A DNA stretch of 64,000 nt from Occallatibacter riparius (GTDB taxonomy: Bacteria; Acidobacteriota; Terriglobia; Terriglobales; Acidobacteriaceae): assembly GCF_025264625.1 (NCBI RefSeq), contig NZ_CP093313.1, positions 3,534,001 through 3,598,000 on the forward strand. Direction: 5' to 3'. Of this stretch, positions 16,437 to 28,158 are shown one piece after another. Below the pieces are notes generated by a model. It made no database searches and had not been told where the DNA came from. It worked only from the letters and a program-made list of their open reading frames with translations. Made by a program: the position numbers and the translations under genes. Within the stretch, counting starts at the first letter, position 1. Each line of letters opens with the position of its first letter.

Positions 16437-16955
16437 TCAAACGAGGTGTTTTACAAGATAAGCGAGATCGGGAATCGGGTTGTCGTTATAGGCGGCGCAG
16501 GGAGTGAAGCCCATATCGAGATAGAGGCGGTGGGCGGCGGGCATGGCGCTTGGTAAGGTGTCGAGGTAAACGGCATTGCGTTCAGCGGTTTGCGCGCGAT
16601 CGAGGACGGCTTGGGTGAGAGCGCGGCCCAGGCCGGAGCCGCGGGTTTGCGGGACGATCCAGAGGCGCTTGAGTTCCCAGGAATGATCAGCGAGAAGCCC
16701 GGGGGCGGGCCGCCAAGCGACAAAACCGGAGGGTAGGTCATTCATGAGCGCGAGAAGCGAGCCGCCGCCGATATCGCTATAGCTGCCGGGTAGATTCGCA
16801 GCTTCCTCTTCAAGCGAGGCGAGACAGAAGCGGGCAGCAGCGGGGTTGCTGACGACAAATCGGCCGTAGTCGAGGAGGAGTGCGCGAGCGGAGGCGATAA
16901 CGTCTGGGTTACTGGCGGGTGTGAGGTCGATGAAATTGGGTTGGGCCGGCGCCAT
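16437..16955 (-). CDS. GNAT family N-acetyltransferase
   Basis: 172 aa. The acetyl-CoA loop is present as WIVPQTRGSGLGRALTQAVL at about residues 98-117 (the QxxGxG/A motif), followed by the usual helix and strand with NAVYLDTLPSAMPAAHRLY and GFTPCAAYN near the end. This is a small-molecule or protein acetyltransferase of unknown substrate. No ribosome site precedes the ATG; TAAACT lies six bases upstream and could be a weak -10 for a leaderless message. The XRE gene follows 137 bases downstream in the same direction. Confidence 0.85.
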   Translation of the reverse strand: MAPAQPNFIDLTPASNPDVIASARALLLDYGRFVVSNPAAARFCLASLEEEAANLPGSYSDIGGGSLLALMNDLPSGFVAWRPAPGLLADHSWELKRLWIVPQTRGSGLGRALTQAVLDRAQTAERNAVYLDTLPSAMPAAHRLYLDMGFTPCAAYNDNPIPDLAYLVKHLV

Positions 16956-17048
16956 TTACGAAGTTTAAGACAGTTGAGAGTGCCGCGGGTAAACCTTGGC
17001 CGAGGCGCGTCCGTCTGTTTGAGTACGGGTTAGGACCAGGGAGACTGG

Positions 17049-20000
17049 ATGAGGCGGGCGGCTGGACGGGCGATGGTGGCGGTGTTGTGCCTTGCGGTGG
17101 CGGCCGCCGGGGCGCAGGTTACTGGCCCGCCCCCGACCGTCGGCCCCACGAGAGAGGCGGCCCCCGCAGTTGCCAGCGGAAAGTTGCACGGTGTGGTGAA
17201 GAGCGGGAGTGTGCCGCTGCCGGGCGTGACCGTGACAGCGCAGAACACATTGACCGGGAAGCGCTATTCGACCCTATCGGATGTGACCGGCGCGTGGTCG
17301 ATGGCGATACCAGTGAACGGGCGGTATGTAGTCCGAACGGAATTTGCGGGATTTGCGCAGGGCGCAGGCGAAGCGCTGCTGAATGCGCAGAGTCACGACG
17401 CCGAGGTGAAGCTGGATCTGATGCTGGCATCTCGGGCGGCGGCCCAACAACAGCAGGAGGCTGCGCAAGGCGATCAGGCGGCGCAGGCGATCCGTCAGAT
17501 GGCAGCAAACGGGCCTCAGGCGTTGAACCTGATGAACGCGATGACCGGGGCGGGAGATGCGGCGACGGCCGGGACGGGAGGCGCGGCTGGCGCGGCGCTG
17601 CCTTTGATTGCGGGGAATTCGGATTTCGCGGGTGAGTCAGTGGCGGTGAGCGGGCAGGCGGGGCAGGTGAGCCCGGTGGCCGGCGTCGACATGGACCGGC
17701 TGCGCGACACGATGGAGACGATGCGATCGCAGTTCGGCGGGGATGGCGTGCAGGGTGGCGGGCTGTTCAGTGGAGTCTCTGGTGGCGGTCCGATCATGAT
17801 GGGCGGCGGTCCTGGCGGGTTCGGCGGCCCTGGAGGATTTGGCGGGGGACGCGGCAACTTCAGGAACTTCAAGCCGGGGCAACCACACGGAGCAATCTTC
17901 TGGATGGGATCGAATTCGGCGCTGAATGCCGAGCCATTCAGCCTGCGCGGGCAGCAGCAGGAGCAGCCGGCGTCGGGAACGAACCGGTTCGGGCTTACCT
18001 TCATGGGGGCGCCGTACATTCCGGGCCTGACGAAACCCAGCGGGAAGGACACCGTGTTCCTGAACGTATCGGGGTCGCGGAATTCGAGCCCCATGGATCA
18101 GTACGCGACAGTGCCGACGGAGGCGGAGCGCGCCGGAAACATTCCGGGTTTGAGCGGGCCGATCACGCCGGTGAAGGAAGCAGAAGCGCTCCTCAACTAC
18201 ATTCCGCTGCCGAACTTGCCGGGTGATACGCAGAACTATCATCTGCTTACGACGCAGCAATCGAATACGAATCAGGTGGGCGTACGGTACATGCGCGGGA
18301 TCGGTGCGAACGCCACGCCCTTCGGGTTTGGCGGCCGTGGCGGGGGTGGCGGCCGCGGCGGACGGACCCAGACACAAGGGCTGCGGCAGAGTATCAACTT
18401 CAATTACAACTGGGCGCACTCGGCCAGCGATGATGTGAATATCGAGCCGATTCTCGGGGGGAAGACGGCGTCGGACTCAAATTCATTTCAGGCGGGTTAC
18501 ACGCTGGGCAAAGGAAAGCTGACGAGCATCTTCAATGCAAGCTGGAATCGCACCGATGCGAAGGTAAAGAACTTTTTCACAAATACCACGGATATTGCGA
18601 CGCAGGTTGGCGTTCTGGGGCCGGACGGCGGGCCGCTCAATGCAAGCCCTCTCAACTGGGGCTTGCCGTCGGTTACCATGTCGAGTTTTTCGGGGATCGA
18701 CCAGGTGCAGCCAACTTTTTCGATTCAGCAGACAATTTCGGTGTCGGAGACGCTGGCCTGGATTTATGCGAAGCATAACTTCCGCTTTGGCGGGGATTAC
18801 CGGAGAGTGCATCGCGACTTTCTGGGCGGGAGCAATGCGACTGGAACCTTCTATTTCACGGGGTACTACACCGGGTCTGCCCTGGGAGACTTTTTGCTCG
18901 GCGAGGCGCAGCAGACTTCGATTGCCGCGGCGGAGAGCAAGAGCTATCTGCGAGACAACGTCTTCGACTTATATGCGCAGGATGACTGGCGGGTTAAGCC
19001 GGGTGTGACTCTGCTCTATGGACTCAGGTATGAGTACTTCTCGCCGTATACGGAGAAATACAACCATCTATCGATGGTGGATACGAATCCGGCAGGAGCA
19101 TTTACGATGGTCGGCCAGGTGCAGGCCGGTGGAGCGAGTGCGAACTACGGTCAGCTTCCGGATTCTCTGGTGCATCCGTACGGTCTGGCGATGGCGCCGC
19201 GGCTTGGCTTGGCGTGGCACGTGCCCAAGCTGAAGCAGATGGTGGTGCGTGGCGGCTATGGGATGAACTATACGGTCACCCAGTATTCGACGTTTGCGCA
19301 GTCGATGGCATATCAGCCTCCGTTTGCCAATCAGCAGACGAACAGCGCGGCGGTTTCGTGCCCGGATGCGCATGTTGCCTGCTACACGCTTGCGAATGGC
19401 TTTCGCGGCGCAAACGCGATCGGGAACTACTCAGTGGATCCGCATTACCGGCTGCCCTATGTGCAGGTGTGGAATGTGGATGTGCAGAAGACGCTGCCAT
19501 GGGGAGTGGTGTTGAACGTTGGCTACAGCGGGTCGAAGGGTTCCAATCTCGACGTGAAGATCGCGCCGTGGGCGACGCCTCAGAGCCCGCTGACGAATCC
19601 AGACAAGGTGCCATTCTATTTCGAGCAATACGGCGCATCTTCGCATTTAAATGCGGGCACGGTGCGAGTGAACAAGCGGCTCTCGAGCGGAATTGCACTG
19701 GGAGCAAATTACCAGTACTCGCATTCGATTGACGATGCGGGCTCTGTGGGCGGAACAGGCAGCGTGGTGGCGCAGAACTGGCAGGACATCGAAGCGGACA
19801 TGGGTAACTCGAGCTTCGATGTGCGGCACAAGGTTAGCGGGACTTATCTGTACGAACTGCCGTTCGGAAAAGACAAGTTCTACTTCACGACGGGGAAGAT
19901 GTCGCACATTCTCGAGGGCTTCTCGATTTCGGGGAGTTACACGTTCGCTACGGGAACGCCGCTTACGCCGACGCTGCAGGCCAGCCAGTCGGACGTCGGC

Positions 20001-20396
20001 CGGGCGGTTACGGGAACCGGAAGGCTCGATCGCATGCCCGGTGCCTCGCTCATGCAGGGTGGGGGTACGCTGCACCGCTGGTTTAATACCGATGCATTTA
20101 TGGTGCCGGTGCCGGATGCATACGGCAATTCGTTCGGGACGGCTTCGCGGAATCTGATTCCAGGACCGGGGATTGTGCAGAACAACATGTCGCTTTCAAA
20201 GACCATGCAATTGGGCGATACGCGCAGCATGGAGATCCGCGCGACCGCGGACAACGTGTTCAACACCGTTCAGTACACGGGCGTGGATACTACCTATGCA
20301 ACAAGCCATGACTCGAATGTGGCGAACGCCTTCGGACAAGTGACGTCGACAGGTGCTATGCGGTCGTTTCAATTTATGGCAAGGTTTCGCTTTTGA
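17049..20396 (+). CDS. TonB-dependent receptor-like outer membrane protein, Oar type
   Basis: 1115 aa. A signal peptide (VAVLCLAVAAAGAQV) is followed by a carboxypeptidase-regulatory-like domain at about residues 45-120 (GVVKSGSVPLPGVTVTA, TLTGKRYSTLSDVTGAW), an Ala/Gln-rich stretch, a plug-like region and a long beta-barrel ending in the usual aromatic MARFRF. Two Gly-rich insertions are visible, at about residues 250-275 and 425-440. Such proteins are abundant in Acidobacteria and are thought to import oligosaccharides or other large nutrients. A good GGGAG site precedes the ATG. The VWFA gene follows immediately, so the two probably form an operon. Confidence 0.85.
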   Translation: MRRAAGRAMVAVLCLAVAAAGAQVTGPPPTVGPTREAAPAVASGKLHGVVKSGSVPLPGVTVTAQNTLTGKRYSTLSDVTGAWSMAIPVNGRYVVRTEFAGFAQGAGEALLNAQSHDAEVKLDLMLASRAAAQQQQEAAQGDQAAQAIRQMAANGPQALNLMNAMTGAGDAATAGTGGAAGAALPLIAGNSDFAGESVAVSGQAGQVSPVAGVDMDRLRDTMETMRSQFGGDGVQGGGLFSGVSGGGPIMMGGGPGGFGGPGGFGGGRGNFRNFKPGQPHGAIFWMGSNSALNAEPFSLRGQQQEQPASGTNRFGLTFMGAPYIPGLTKPSGKDTVFLNVSGSRNSSPMDQYATVPTEAERAGNIPGLSGPITPVKEAEALLNYIPLPNLPGDTQNYHLLTTQQSNTNQVGVRYMRGIGANATPFGFGGRGGGGGRGGRTQTQGLRQSINFNYNWAHSASDDVNIEPILGGKTASDSNSFQAGYTLGKGKLTSIFNASWNRTDAKVKNFFTNTTDIATQVGVLGPDGGPLNASPLNWGLPSVTMSSFSGIDQVQPTFSIQQTISVSETLAWIYAKHNFRFGGDYRRVHRDFLGGSNATGTFYFTGYYTGSALGDFLLGEAQQTSIAAAESKSYLRDNVFDLYAQDDWRVKPGVTLLYGLRYEYFSPYTEKYNHLSMVDTNPAGAFTMVGQVQAGGASANYGQLPDSLVHPYGLAMAPRLGLAWHVPKLKQMVVRGGYGMNYTVTQYSTFAQSMAYQPPFANQQTNSAAVSCPDAHVACYTLANGFRGANAIGNYSVDPHYRLPYVQVWNVDVQKTLPWGVVLNVGYSGSKGSNLDVKIAPWATPQSPLTNPDKVPFYFEQYGASSHLNAGTVRVNKRLSSGIALGANYQYSHSIDDAGSVGGTGSVVAQNWQDIEADMGNSSFDVRHKVSGTYLYELPFGKDKFYFTTGKMSHILEGFSISGSYTFATGTPLTPTLQASQSDVGRAVTGTGRLDRMPGASLMQGGGTLHRWFNTDAFMVPVPDAYGNSFGTASRNLIPGPGIVQNNMSLSKTMQLGDTRSMEIRATADNVFNTVQYTGVDTTYATSHDSNVANAFGQVTSTGAMRSFQFMARFRF

Positions 20397-20416
20397 GCAG
20401 GGTCAGGGTGACTTCA

Positions 20417-23424
<3,008 letters not shown>

Positions 23425-23429
23425 TCGAA

Positions 23430-23795
23430 TCAGGTGGCGTGCAGAAGGCTGATCACTAGGATGACGAGCACGATGGCGCTGACTGCGACGTAGAGTCGGT
23501 CGCGCTCGAGAGCGAACCCAATGACAGCGAAGACGACGCGGGCTACGGGCGTAGCGATAAGGAGCAGCAGGCCGAACTGAATCAGTCCAAGACTGTTGAA
23601 CTGGGTGGCAAGCTTGAAGATGCCTCCGACCGTGCGGAGATCGGCTGACTCTTCAATGAAGTTGTGGAAGCTGATGTGGCCGGCATAGTGCTGCGCCAGG
23701 TAGACCAGCGCTCCGATCGTGACAAGACCAGCGGCGAGTAACACTCCGACGCGGAGCAGATTGCCCATGATGGTTTCGAGACGGCGATCGTCCAT
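23430..23795 (-). CDS. DUF1634 membrane protein
   Basis: 121 aa with three hydrophobic segments: LLRVGVLLAAGLVTIGALVY near the N-terminus, LIQFGLLLLIATPVARVVF in the middle and YVAVSAIVLVILVISLL at the end. The LGLIQFGLLLLIATPVARV segment is characteristic of DUF1634 proteins. It lies five bases downstream of the TSUP transporter gene, and this pairing is common, so it is probably an accessory subunit of that transporter. Confidence 0.8.
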   Translation of the reverse strand: MDDRRLETIMGNLLRVGVLLAAGLVTIGALVYLAQHYAGHISFHNFIEESADLRTVGGIFKLATQFNSLGLIQFGLLLLIATPVARVVFAVIGFALERDRLYVAVSAIVLVILVISLLHAT

Positions 23796-23800
23796 GGGCG

Positions 23801-24637
23801 CTAAACCTTTCCCGTGATGCCGTTGATGATCATCTCAATCGCCATAACGAGGATGACCACGCCGAAGACGATGCGCAGGGTGCGCACCGGGGCGTGGACA
23901 AGGACCTTACTGCCGAGGAAAGCTCCGGCAAGAACGCCGAGCATGACGGGCATTGCGACGCGGGGGTCTATATAGCCGCGACTCAGGTAGACTCCGGCGC
24001 TTGCAGCGGCTGTGACTCCAATCATGAAATTGCTGGTGGTGGTGGATACCTTGAAGGGAATGCGCATGGCGCGGTCCATGGCGATCACCTTGACCGCTCC
24101 GGAGCCGATGCCAAGTAGGCCGGAGAGCGCTCCGGCGCCGAACATCAGGCTGAAGCCCGTTTTAACGTTGCGGACGCCGTATTCACAACTCTGACCGTTT
24201 TCGGGATAGTCGCCGGCGAGGCGGAGGCGCGCGCCGAGGGCGTCGGATTCCGCTGGGCCGCTGCCGTGATGGCTGCCGAACAGGGACTGCCATGCCGATT
24301 GAATCAGTACGACGCCGAACACGATCGCGATGATGTGAGTGCTGGTGAATGCGGCCAGCCACGCTCCGGCAATGGCGCCGATGGTAGTGGCGATTTCAAG
24401 GAACATGCCGATGCGGACGTTAGAGAAGCCCTCGCGCACGTATGCCGCGGCCGCACCCGAGGAAGTGGCGATGACAGAAACCAGCGATGCGCCGATCGCG
24501 TATTTGATGTCAACGCCAAGCAGGATGGTGAGTGCGGGAACAACGACAACTCCGCCGCCAAGCCCGGTGAGCGCTCCCAGGAAACCTGCGAGGAGCGAAA
24601 TGGCCCAGACAGCGACGGTGAAGGTCAGGACAGTCAT
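23801..24637 (-). CDS. TSUP family transporter (TauE/SafE-like)
   Basis: 278 aa, about eight membrane helices. The repeated Gly-rich motifs LTGLGGGVVVVPALTILLGVD near residue 25 and GIGSGAVKVIAMDRAMRIPFKVSTTTSNFMIGVT near 175-210 are the two internally similar halves of the sulfite exporter TauE/SafE family. Substrates of this family are small anions such as sulfite or organosulfonates; the specific one is not inferable. It is followed by a DUF1634 gene, and lies 31 bases beyond the end of RNase J, in the same direction. Confidence 0.85.
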   Translation of the reverse strand: MTVLTFTVAVWAISLLAGFLGALTGLGGGVVVVPALTILLGVDIKYAIGASLVSVIATSSGAAAAYVREGFSNVRIGMFLEIATTIGAIAGAWLAAFTSTHIIAIVFGVVLIQSAWQSLFGSHHGSGPAESDALGARLRLAGDYPENGQSCEYGVRNVKTGFSLMFGAGALSGLLGIGSGAVKVIAMDRAMRIPFKVSTTTSNFMIGVTAAASAGVYLSRGYIDPRVAMPVMLGVLAGAFLGSKVLVHAPVRTLRIVFGVVILVMAIEMIINGITGKV

Positions 24638-24668
24638 GTTGGAGCGCTGTGGTTGCTCGGTTAGCCGT

Positions 24669-26324
24669 TCAGATTTCCAGGATGACGGGCATGATCAGCG
24701 GACGGCGGCCGGTGCTCTTCTGGATCAGACGCTTGAGATCGACTCGCACCTTTTCCTTGACCATGCCGTAGTCGGTTTTCTCCTCACCGCTGAGGCTGTC
24801 CAACGTCTTCATGACGCACATGCGCGCTTCTTCGGTGATGTCGCCTGCGGCGAAGCCGCGCATCACAACTTCCGGTGTGCGCTCGACGATTCCGGTCCGC
24901 TTGTTGATGGCCAGGATGGCGAGCACGATGCCGTCTTCCGACAAAATGCGGCGATCGCGAATCACGAGATCCTCGACAACATCAATTGACGAGCCGGAGT
25001 CGATCAGTACGCGGCCGGCGGTGACCTTGTCGATTTTGCGCGCATCGTCCCGATCGAGTTCGAGCACGTCGCCGTCTTCAATCACGATGGCGTGCTCGAC
25101 CGAGCCGGTCTCCATGGCGATCTGTGCGTGGCGGCGGAGGTAGCGGTAGTCGCCGTGCACGGGGATGAAGAATTTCGGCTTCACCAGGTTGATGAGCAGG
25201 CGCATCTCTTCTTGGCTGCCGTGTCCGGAGACGTGGATTAGTCCGTGCGAGCCGTCATCGTAGATGACGTTGGCGTCGCGGCGGTAAAGGTGATCGATTA
25301 CGCGGAAGATACCCTTTTCGTTGCCGGGAATGATGCGTGAACTGAGGACGACGGTGTCGCCTTTATCGACGCGCGCATGCTTGTGGTTGTCCACGGCCGC
25401 ACGGCTTAGGGCGCTCATGGGTTCGCCCTGCGTACCGCTGATGAGCACCATAAGCTGGTCGACAGGGTAGTCCTTCATCTGGCCGGGGTTGATGACCAGG
25501 CCGGTCGGGACGTCGAGATAGCCGAGGTCCTGAGCGATCTCAGTGCTTTCAACCATGGAGCGGCCGATGATGCAGACCTTGCGCTTGTGCTCGCGCGCCA
25601 ACTCCATGGCGATGCGGATCCGGTAGATGGAGGACGAAAAACAGGAGAAGAACAGCTTCTTACGCGCGCGCGAAAAGATTTCATCGAGCCGCGGGCGGAC
25701 AGCGCGTTCCGAGGGCGTATAGCCTGGACGCTCCACGTTGGTGGAGTCCTGCAGCAGGGCGAGAACGCCGCGCTTGCCATACTCGGCGAAGGTGTGCAGA
25801 TCGAACGCGTGGTCGTCGAGCGGCGAGAGATCGATCTTGAAGTCACCGGTATGGATAACGATGCCGACCGGCGTCTCGACGGCGAGAGCAACACAATCCA
25901 CCAGGGAATGCGTGACGCGGATGGGCTCGATAATGAACGGTCCAATGGTGAACTTCTGCTTGGGCGCGATCTCGATCAGTTCGGTCTCGTCCAGCAGGTG
26001 ATGCTCTTCAAGCTTGCCCTCCACATAGGCGAGGGTGAACTCGGTCGCGTAGACGGGAACCTTGATTTCGCTGAGGATCCACGGCAGGCCGCCGATGTGA
26101 TCCTCGTGGCCGTGGGTCAGGACGATGGCGCGGATTTTTTCCTTGTTCTCGACGAGATAGGTGATGTCCGGCACGACGATGTCAACCCCGAGCAGCTCGC
26201 TCTCGGGGAACATGAGGCCGGCGTCAATGACGAGGATATCGTCTTCCCACTGCAGGGCAAGGCAGTTCATGCCGAACTCGCCCAGTCCGCCCAAAGGTAT
26301 GATTTTCAGCTTGTTAGTCTGCAT
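24669..26324 (-). CDS. rnj: Ribonuclease J
   Basis: 551 aa, the normal size of RNase J. The metallo-beta-lactamase motif THGHEDHIGG lies at about residues 70-79, a second His at VTHSLVDC and the Asp in HTGDFKID complete the zinc site; the beta-CASP region includes FSCFSSSIYRI, SGTQGEPMSAL and HVSGHGSQEE, and PVHGDYRYLRRH is the conserved C-terminal part of the active site. It is a 5'-3' exo- and endoribonuclease for mRNA turnover and rRNA maturation. A frame extending to 26741 gives a low-complexity Arg/Pro/Ser-rich leader that is not homologous, so I use the ATG at 26324. Confidence 0.93.
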   Translation of the reverse strand: MQTNKLKIIPLGGLGEFGMNCLALQWEDDILVIDAGLMFPESELLGVDIVVPDITYLVENKEKIRAIVLTHGHEDHIGGLPWILSEIKVPVYATEFTLAYVEGKLEEHHLLDETELIEIAPKQKFTIGPFIIEPIRVTHSLVDCVALAVETPVGIVIHTGDFKIDLSPLDDHAFDLHTFAEYGKRGVLALLQDSTNVERPGYTPSERAVRPRLDEIFSRARKKLFFSCFSSSIYRIRIAMELAREHKRKVCIIGRSMVESTEIAQDLGYLDVPTGLVINPGQMKDYPVDQLMVLISGTQGEPMSALSRAAVDNHKHARVDKGDTVVLSSRIIPGNEKGIFRVIDHLYRRDANVIYDDGSHGLIHVSGHGSQEEMRLLINLVKPKFFIPVHGDYRYLRRHAQIAMETGSVEHAIVIEDGDVLELDRDDARKIDKVTAGRVLIDSGSSIDVVEDLVIRDRRILSEDGIVLAILAINKRTGIVERTPEVVMRGFAAGDITEEARMCVMKTLDSLSGEEKTDYGMVKEKVRVDLKRLIQKSTGRRPLIMPVILEI

Positions 26325-26470
26325 CGCGTCCAACTTAGATCGTAACAGGGAAAAGGGATAAGGGAGTAGGGATGGCAAACCGGGCCCAAGTTGCAGGGAA
26401 GACCGGGCGAGGGCAAGCGGGTCGGGGAGCAGTGACTTAAAATTGGGCGGACACCCTGTTGGAGAGACGA

Positions 26471-27409
26471 ATGCGGAAGACGATGGCGGTATTGGCTGTG
26501 CTCTTGACGATCTGCGGGTTCGCGGGCGCTCAGCAGAAAGAACCTTGCGCCACCCCGGGCGAAAACAATGCGTGGCTAGGGATTGAGACAATCCGGCTGT
26601 GGCCAGGCGATGCGCCCCAGGCGAAGGGCAGCGATTGCTGGGACGTTCCGACGCTGACCATTGTGCGGCCCCAACCGGGACACGGAAATGGGTCGGCGGT
26701 AGTCGTGCTGCCGGGCGGCTCCTACGCGCATCTGGCGGCAAACCTGGAGGGCCGGCAGGTTGCGGACTGGTTCACGTCACGGGGGTTCACGGCGTTCATT
26801 CTGCAGTACCGGCTGAGCTCGCATGGATATCTGCTGCCGATTCCACTGCTGGATGCGCGGCGGGCGGTGCAGACGGTGCGGGCGCGGGCAACAGATTACA
26901 AAATTGATTTGAATCGCATAGCCATCATTGGGTTTTCGGCGGGAGGACATCTTGCGGCCTTGGCCAGCGTGCAGCCGGCACCTGGCGATCCCGCGGCGGC
27001 GGATCCGCTGGAGCGGGTTTCGAGCCGGCCCAATTATCTGATTCTGGGGTATCCGTGGATTGGGGCGATCTCCAGCGATACTTCGCACCTGAGCTACTGC
27101 AAATTGTTCGACGTCATGGACCGGTGCGAGGCACTGCGTGCGGCGTACTCTCCTGATCTCTTTGTCACGAAAGAGACCCCGCCGACGTTCTGGTGGCACA
27201 CAGCCGATGACGGGCTGGTGCCGGTACAGCAGGGACTGCGCTTCTACGAGGCACTGCTGAAAGCCGGCGTGCCGGCCGAAGGCCACATTTTTGCGCATGG
27301 GCAGCACGGGACTGGGCTCGGCACGGGCGATCCCTCACTGGACCAATGGCCTGCGCTGCTGGAAACGTGGTTGCGCAAGCAGGGGCTGATTCCGGCGGTG
27401 ATCAAATAG
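26471..27409 (+). CDS. Secreted alpha/beta hydrolase, BD-FAE/acetyl esterase-like
   Basis: 312 aa with a signal peptide (TMAVLAVLLTICGFAGAQ). The fold is seen in VVLPGGSYAHLA (oxyanion loop), IGFSAGGHLAAL (nucleophile Ser in GxSxGG near residue 155), the acid in HTADDGLVPV and the final His in AHGQHGTGLG. Such esterases deacetylate or deferuloylate plant polysaccharides. The start is the ATG preceded by GGAGAG, not the TTG at 26459. A paralogue with the same layout is encoded at 41374. Confidence 0.85.
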   Translation: MRKTMAVLAVLLTICGFAGAQQKEPCATPGENNAWLGIETIRLWPGDAPQAKGSDCWDVPTLTIVRPQPGHGNGSAVVVLPGGSYAHLAANLEGRQVADWFTSRGFTAFILQYRLSSHGYLLPIPLLDARRAVQTVRARATDYKIDLNRIAIIGFSAGGHLAALASVQPAPGDPAAADPLERVSSRPNYLILGYPWIGAISSDTSHLSYCKLFDVMDRCEALRAAYSPDLFVTKETPPTFWWHTADDGLVPVQQGLRFYEALLKAGVPAEGHIFAHGQHGTGLGTGDPSLDQWPALLETWLRKQGLIPAVIK

Positions 27410-27416
27410 AGCAAAG

Positions 27417-27462
27417 GCGGGTCCTTGGCTGCGGTCAGGATCACCGGTCTTACGGGACCCGC
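27417..27462 (+). promoter_or_regulatory. Inverted repeat upstream of nuoI
   Basis: GCGGGTCC (27417-27424) and GGACCCGC (27455-27462) are perfect 8-base complements with a 30-base loop. The element starts 8 bases after the esterase stop and ends 17 bases before the nuoI ATG. It has no following T-run, so a plain intrinsic terminator is unlikely; a transcription-factor site or processing hairpin is possible. Confidence 0.4.
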
Positions 27463-27466
27463 ATCG

Positions 27467-27472
27467 TATACT
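27467..27472 (+). promoter_or_regulatory. -10-like hexamer six bases before nuoI ATG
   Basis: TATACT, five of six matches to the consensus -10, ends six bases before the ATG at 27479. No ribosome site is present, so the transcript is probably leaderless. Confidence 0.5.
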
Positions 27473-27478
27473 AACCGT

Positions 27479-27949
27479 ATGTCGATTGTGCGCAATATCG
27501 CGGGCATTGCGAAGGGCATGAGCATCACGTTCGGCGAGATGCTGCAGCCCACGCAGGTGGAAAACTATCCCGACGGTCCCGGCCCGCTGCGTGGCGCCAA
27601 ATTCGAACAGCGCTACCGCGGGGCGCACGTTCTGCAGCGCGACGAGAACGGCTTGGAAAAGTGCGTGGCGTGCTTCCTGTGCGCTGCTGCCTGCCCCTCG
27701 AACTGCATTTACATCGAGGCAGACGAGAACACCGAGGAAAAGCGAATCTCGTCGTCCGAGCGGTACGCGAAGGTGTACAACATCGACTACAACCGCTGCA
27801 TCTTCTGCGGTTATTGCGTCGAAGCTTGCCCGACCGATGCCATCACGCATGGGCACGGGTTTGAGCTCGCCACGCTGAACGCCACCAATCTGGTGATGCG
27901 CAAGGAAGACATGCTGACGCCATTCCAGGCGCGGACGGAAGAGAAGTAA
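27479..27949 (+). CDS. nuoI: NADH-quinone oxidoreductase subunit I (NuoI)
   Basis: 156 aa. Two 4Fe-4S motifs are complete: Cys62, 65, 68, 72 (CVACFLCAAACP) and Cys107, 110, 113, 117 (CIFCGYCVEACP), the ferredoxin-like NuoI pattern that passes electrons in complex I. The N-terminal GMSITFGEML replaces the membrane-anchoring helix, and FEQRYRGAHVLQRDENG is conserved in the family. The ATG at 27479 is used because upstream codons are not homologous. The gene stands alone: no other nuo gene is in the window, so it is either separated from the nuo operon or an extra copy. Confidence 0.88.
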   Translation: MSIVRNIAGIAKGMSITFGEMLQPTQVENYPDGPGPLRGAKFEQRYRGAHVLQRDENGLEKCVACFLCAAACPSNCIYIEADENTEEKRISSSERYAKVYNIDYNRCIFCGYCVEACPTDAITHGHGFELATLNATNLVMRKEDMLTPFQARTEEK

Positions 27950-28158
27950 CCCTGACGTCGCACCGAACGCTAAGTTACGTCCGCCCGACGACAAAAGCCC
28001 GTCGAAGTTAGCAGGCCTCAAAAATAATTCTGCCTGTCTCCGAAACTTTCGCGACTCCACTGGGTCCGCGAGTGTATTCGCGTCTCTCGTCTCGTGGGTG
28101 ATTGAAAAGTCGAAATGCCGGGCGGCTTTCCTTGGGGCCGTCTATCTGGAGGCAGGTT

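Noticed and set aside
17800-17880. DNA repeat cluster in the TonB receptor gene
   Set aside because: It is a Gly-rich coding insertion in frame; comparable Gly-rich loops occur in this family.
26325-26741. N-terminal extension of the RNase J frame to 26741
   Set aside because: The extra ~139 residues are low-complexity Arg/Pro/Ser-rich and overlap the esterase promoter and its gene; RNase J normally starts with the beta-lactamase domain.
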